Of a stretch of DNA of 64,000 bases, positions 61,201 through 64,000 are shown piece by piece. The notes under the pieces were generated by a model that saw only the letters and a program-made list of their open reading frames with translations, ran no database searches and was not told where the DNA came from. Within the stretch, counting starts at the first letter, position 1. Each line of letters begins with the position of its first letter. Where the stretch lies: contig JAGLDS010000006.1 of the NCBI GenBank assembly GCA_023145435.1, positions 1 through 64,000 on the forward strand, written 5' to 3'. Source of the stretch: Clostridiales bacterium (GTDB taxonomy: Bacteria > Bacillota > Clostridia > DUPQ01). The position numbers and the translations under genes were made by a program.

Positions 61201-62834
61201 ATATACATTTCAGTACCAGTTACAATTTCTTCTCTAATGGCATCTATTGGTGGATTTGTTACTTGAGCAAATAATTGTTTAAAATAGTTGTATAGCATTT
61301 GTGGTTTATCACTTAATACTGCTAAAGGAGCATCATTTCCCATTGCACCAATTGATTCTTTACCAGTTGCTGCCATGGTTTTTAATAGAATGGTTACATC
61401 TTCATAGGTATAACCAAAAGCACATTGCAATTTATTTAGATTTATAATTTTTTCATTATTTAAAGGTTTAAAAGGAATTAGTTTATCAATGGTTTTCATA
61501 TTATCTTTTAGCCAAGTTCCATATGGCTTTTCAGTAGCAATTTCTTTTTTTAATTCTTCATCGCCAATAATACACCCTTTTTCTGTGTCAACTAATAGCA
61601 TTCTACCTGGTCGAAGACGCTCTTTATAAAGGATTTCATCTTCTTCTAGATCTAATACTCCTACCTCAGATGCAAGGATTAGTGTATTGTCTGTTGTAAC
61701 GTAATATCTAGATGGACGTAATCCATTTCTATCTAAAACAGCACCAACAATTTTTCCATCACTAAACACAATAGATGCAGGACCATCCCATGGCTCCATT
61801 AAACAAGAATGAAACTCATAGAAGTCTTTTTTATACTTAGGCATGATTTTGCTTTTTGACCATGGTTCAGGAATCATCATCATAGCTGAATGAGCTAGTG
61901 AACGACCTGATAGATGTAAAAATTCCATGGAGTTATCAAACATAGCAGAGTCAGAACCTTCAGAATTAATAATGGGATATACTTTAGTTAAATCATCTCC
62001 GAAAATTTTTGAATCTAACATAGATTTCCTAGCATTTACCCAGTTTACATTTCCATGAAGTGTATTAATTTCCCCATTATGAATAATATATCTATTTGGA
62101 TGAGCTCGCTCCCAACTTGGAAAAGTATTTGTTGAATATCTTGAATGGACTAAAGCAATTGCTGATTTAACGGATGGATGGGTAAGGTCTTTATAAAAAG
62201 CACCTACTTGATCTGCTAGAAGCATTCCTTTATATACAATAGTACGAGAAGATAAAGATGATATATAAAAAGAGTCAATTTTTTCTCTTTTTAGTGTATT
62301 TTCTGTTTGTTTTCTAATTATATATAGTTTTCTTTCCATATCCATCTCATTATTTATGTTACTTTTACTACCGATAAAAGCTTGCATAATATATGGCATA
62401 CATTTATATGCTTCAGGACCAAGGCAAGTATATTCTAATGGAAGTGAACGCCAACCCAAGAAAGTTTGTCCCTCGTTGGCAACTGCTTGTTCGAAAATAT
62501 ATTGACAGTGTTGACGAAGTTCAATATCTTGTGGGAAAAAGAACATACCTACTCCATATTTTCCTTGTTTAGGAAGAGAAAACTTCATTTGCTTGGCAAC
62601 TTTTTTAAAAAACACATGAGGTATTTGAATTAAAATTCCAGCACCATCACCAGAGTTTTCGTCAGAACCACTGGCTCCACGATGCTCTAAGTTAATAAGG
62701 ATTTGTAGGGCTTTAGAAACCACCTTATGTGAACGTCGCCCATCTATATTAACAACAGCACCAATCCCGCATGCATCATGTTCGTTTTTTGGATTATATA
62801 AACCTTGTTTGTGTGGATAACCATTTGTAACCAT
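58275..62834 (-). CDS. gltB: Glutamate synthase (NADPH) large subunit
   Basis: The largest gene in the window, 1519 aa. It makes two glutamates from glutamine and 2-oxoglutarate. The mature N-terminal nucleophile is Cys22 in [14 protein letters not shown], so a 21-residue propeptide is expected. A class II amidotransferase domain (to about 430, with [17 protein letters not shown] and HNGEINT) is followed by the central domain, the FMN barrel ([26 protein letters not shown]) with the [3Fe-4S] cysteines in [15 protein letters not shown], and the C-terminal beta-helix ([25 protein letters not shown]). All catalytic parts are present. Promoter at 62892-62920; AAAGGG serves as RBS. Confidence 0.97.
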   Translation of the reverse strand: [1519 protein letters not shown]

Positions 62835-62854
62835 TAGTCATTTTCCCTTTCATA

Positions 62855-62871
62855 ATTGCACAAAATGCAAT
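62855..62871. promoter_or_regulatory. Inverted repeat in the gltB leader
   Basis: ATTGCA-CAAAA-TGCAAT, 6-bp arms, lies between the gltB promoter and its ATG (minus strand). Could be an operator or a short RNA hairpin. Confidence 0.45.
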
Positions 62872-62891
62872 ATCGGTATAAAGTGAATTGT

Positions 62892-62920
62892 ATTATACCA
62901 TTTAAAAAAGATGTAATCAA
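62892..62920 (-). promoter_or_regulatory. Sigma-A promoter of gltBD
   Basis: On the minus strand TTGATT (62915-62920), 17-bp spacer, TATAAT (62892-62897). The leader of about 50 nt includes the inverted repeat. Confidence 0.7.
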
Positions 62921-63020
62921 TGAAATAAACATAAAATATGCAAGATTGATGTAGTTGAACTTGCAAAAATATTAAAAATGAAAGATGAAAATATTTTTAT
63001 GACATAATATTAGATAAGTA

Positions 63021-63770
63021 TTATTTAGTTTCAAGCATATCGACCCAGTCTGCCAATGTATAAACAAAACCATTCTTAAGAGCAGTTATCCATAACCCAT
63101 ATTCTTTATGACCTTGTATCTTTGCTGATTCTTTGTTTTCAACTGCTGTTATACATTCTTTGATTGTGGAGCAAATAAAACCACGACTAGACATTTCATT
63201 CATATTTCCAGGAGAAAATTGTAAACACCAATTAATTGCAAAACCAACATATATAAGATGATTTATTCCATCTTCTAAGCATTGTTTGTGAAGTTGTTCG
63301 CCATTATATACTATGGGTTCTAAGGCATTAATTAATAAAGGAGACCTACCTTTTTTTATAATATCGTCTATATTATGTTTCCCAGGGAATACATTATTAT
63401 TTTTAAAAGAAGATAATTGTTTGAACACAGTATCTTTAGTAGGAATTGGTAACTTAGTAATTGGCGTTTTTTGTTCATCAGCCATGTGATAAATTTTTAT
63501 ATGATTATTTCTACATAAAGTTAGTAATTGTGGTAATTGATTATTAATAATAGATTGTGCTCTATTTAAATACTCAACTGCCCTATAACTACCTGGATAA
63601 GTTTCGATTTTTAAAGGATCCCAAATATGCATTAATATAATAGCTGTTTTTTCAAGATTAATGGGTAATGATTTTTTCTGCCATCCACCATATCCTTCAC
63701 CTGGATATTGAAGGGAATAATCAGCGTCAAATTGTTGATAATATTCTGTTGGAATTTGTTGTGTTTTCAT
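63021..63770 (-). CDS. Isochorismatase-like cysteine hydrolase, altered first motif
   Basis: A 249-residue protein with the isochorismatase/cysteine-hydrolase fold. The nucleophile region is YVGFAINWCLQF (Cys182) after the GINHLIYVG strand, and the C-terminal helix ISRGF-type segment (MSSRGFICSTIKECITAVE) fits. The first strand reads TAIILMHIWDP, where the usual catalytic Asp position seems to hold His48, with Asp51 three residues later. The Asp may be replaced or shifted, so activity is uncertain. No signal peptide. It is divergent from the partial URO-D-family gene with only 32 bp between, suggesting shared control. Its substrate is unknown. Confidence 0.7.
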   Translation of the reverse strand: MKTQQIPTEYYQQFDADYSLQYPGEGYGGWQKKSLPINLEKTAIILMHIWDPLKIETYPGSYRAVEYLNRAQSIINNQLPQLLTLCRNNHIKIYHMADEQKTPITKLPIPTKDTVFKQLSSFKNNNVFPGKHNIDDIIKKGRSPLLINALEPIVYNGEQLHKQCLEDGINHLIYVGFAINWCLQFSPGNMNEMSSRGFICSTIKECITAVENKESAKIQGHKEYGLWITALKNGFVYTLADWVDMLETK

Positions 63771-63802
63771 AGTATGATTATATCATTAATGAAGGGATAA
63801 AA

Positions 63803-64000
63803 ATGATGAAATCAAAAGATAAATTATTACAAGCAATAAAAGGCGAAAGCATAGGAAAAATTCCAATTAGTATTTATTTTAATAGAAATCTTAGAATTTT
63901 AAATTATGATCTAACTAAGTTAGAGCAAACTGTAAAAGCTTATCTTTCGTTAGGTTGTGAACCTGTGATTGATGTTGAGATACCACAACCTGAATTACAT
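63803..64000 (+). CDS. Uroporphyrinogen decarboxylase-family protein (3' end outside window)
   Basis: The first 66 codons of a second URO-D-family gene. ATG 63803 (or 63806) follows AAGGGA at 63792-63797. SKDKLLQAIKGESIGKIPISIYFN matches the opening of this family (KxxLLxAIKGExxDRIPV-type), and LSLGCEPVIDVEIPQPE the first barrel strand. It is separate from the gene at 4582 and not a close copy. The catalytic part is beyond the window. It is probably a methyltransferase-like member, not HemE. The divergent isochorismatase-like gene may be functionally linked. Confidence 0.7.
   Translation, partial: MMKSKDKLLQAIKGESIGKIPISIYFNRNLRILNYDLTKLEQTVKAYLSLGCEPVIDVEIPQPELH

Noticed and set aside
1-64000. 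CRISPR arrays, insertion sequences, integrases or prophage
   Set aside because: No regularly spaced repeats, transposase or integrase motifs, or phage structural genes were seen on either strand.

Overview
The window is AT-rich Bacillota DNA, most like an anaerobic Clostridia-type bacterium. Support for this comes from a six-gene Rnf complex in the clostridial order C-D-G-E-A-B, an S-layer-homology surface protein, a WalRK-YycHI signalling operon, a tandem glycine riboswitch, strong Shine-Dalgarno sites and sigma-A-type promoters. TGA ends several genes (rnfE, nadA), so the standard bacterial code is used and a mollicute is unlikely. No respiratory oxidase, CRISPR array, insertion sequence, integrase or prophage was seen. 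Genus-level placement is not possible from the sequence alone.

Layout. 1-942: glycosyltransferase pseudogene with one frameshift and one internal stop. 981-2138: patatin-like lipase. 2383-4218 and 8733-10703: two saccharide-degrading enzymes without signal peptides (heparinase II/III-like lyase, GH42 beta-galactosidase). Between them lie a uroporphyrinogen-decarboxylase-family methyltransferase-like gene, dCMP deaminase, tRNA-Arg(ACG), a DUF402 protein, a lipoprotein, a zinc-ribbon protein and a GNAT enzyme. 10730-16569: rnfCDGEAB plus a membrane di-heme-like FMN-binding protein. 16654-22534: gyrA and nadABC. 22536-22795: a cluster of at least eight DnaA-box-like sequences. 22972-28229: SLH/Ig-like surface protein followed by two TolC-like exported proteins. 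28305-33003: WalR-WalK-YycH-YycI. 33014-38754: kbl, glycine riboswitch, gcvT-H-PA-PB. 38751-42644 (minus): PqqD-like protein, HprK-like kinase fused to two GT2 domains, and a nucleotidyltransferase. 42724-46415: tandem duplicated BNR/sialidase-like genes, DUF952, methyltransferase, HAD phosphatase. 46412-48900 (minus): YesMN-type two-component system. 48939-51390 (minus): CcdA, TlpA-like thioredoxin and MsrAB, an extracytoplasmic methionine sulfoxide repair chain. 51557-54129: MBL hydrolase, ParB-like/GNAT fusion, a 43-residue ORF missing from the ORF track, and gpsA. 54217-55424 (minus): split permease whose second half carries a ferredoxin domain. 55652-55984: XRE regulator behind strong palindromes. 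55977-62834 (minus): gltB-gltD plus a TIM-barrel isomerase. 63021-64000: isochorismatase-like hydrolase and a second, truncated URO-D-family gene.

How the parts fit. Kbl makes glycine and acetyl-CoA from 2-amino-3-ketobutyrate, and the riboswitch-controlled cleavage system oxidises glycine. Rnf couples ferredoxin/NAD redox to an ion gradient, and nadABC supplies NAD. GltBD assimilates ammonia. The surface loci (S-layer protein, TolC-like pair, WalRK, Msr chain) point to a walled cell with a developed envelope. The least explained modules are the PqqD/kinase-GT/nucleotidyltransferase operon, the Rnf-linked heme-flavin membrane protein, the DnaA-box cluster away from dnaA, and the ferredoxin-tailed permease.
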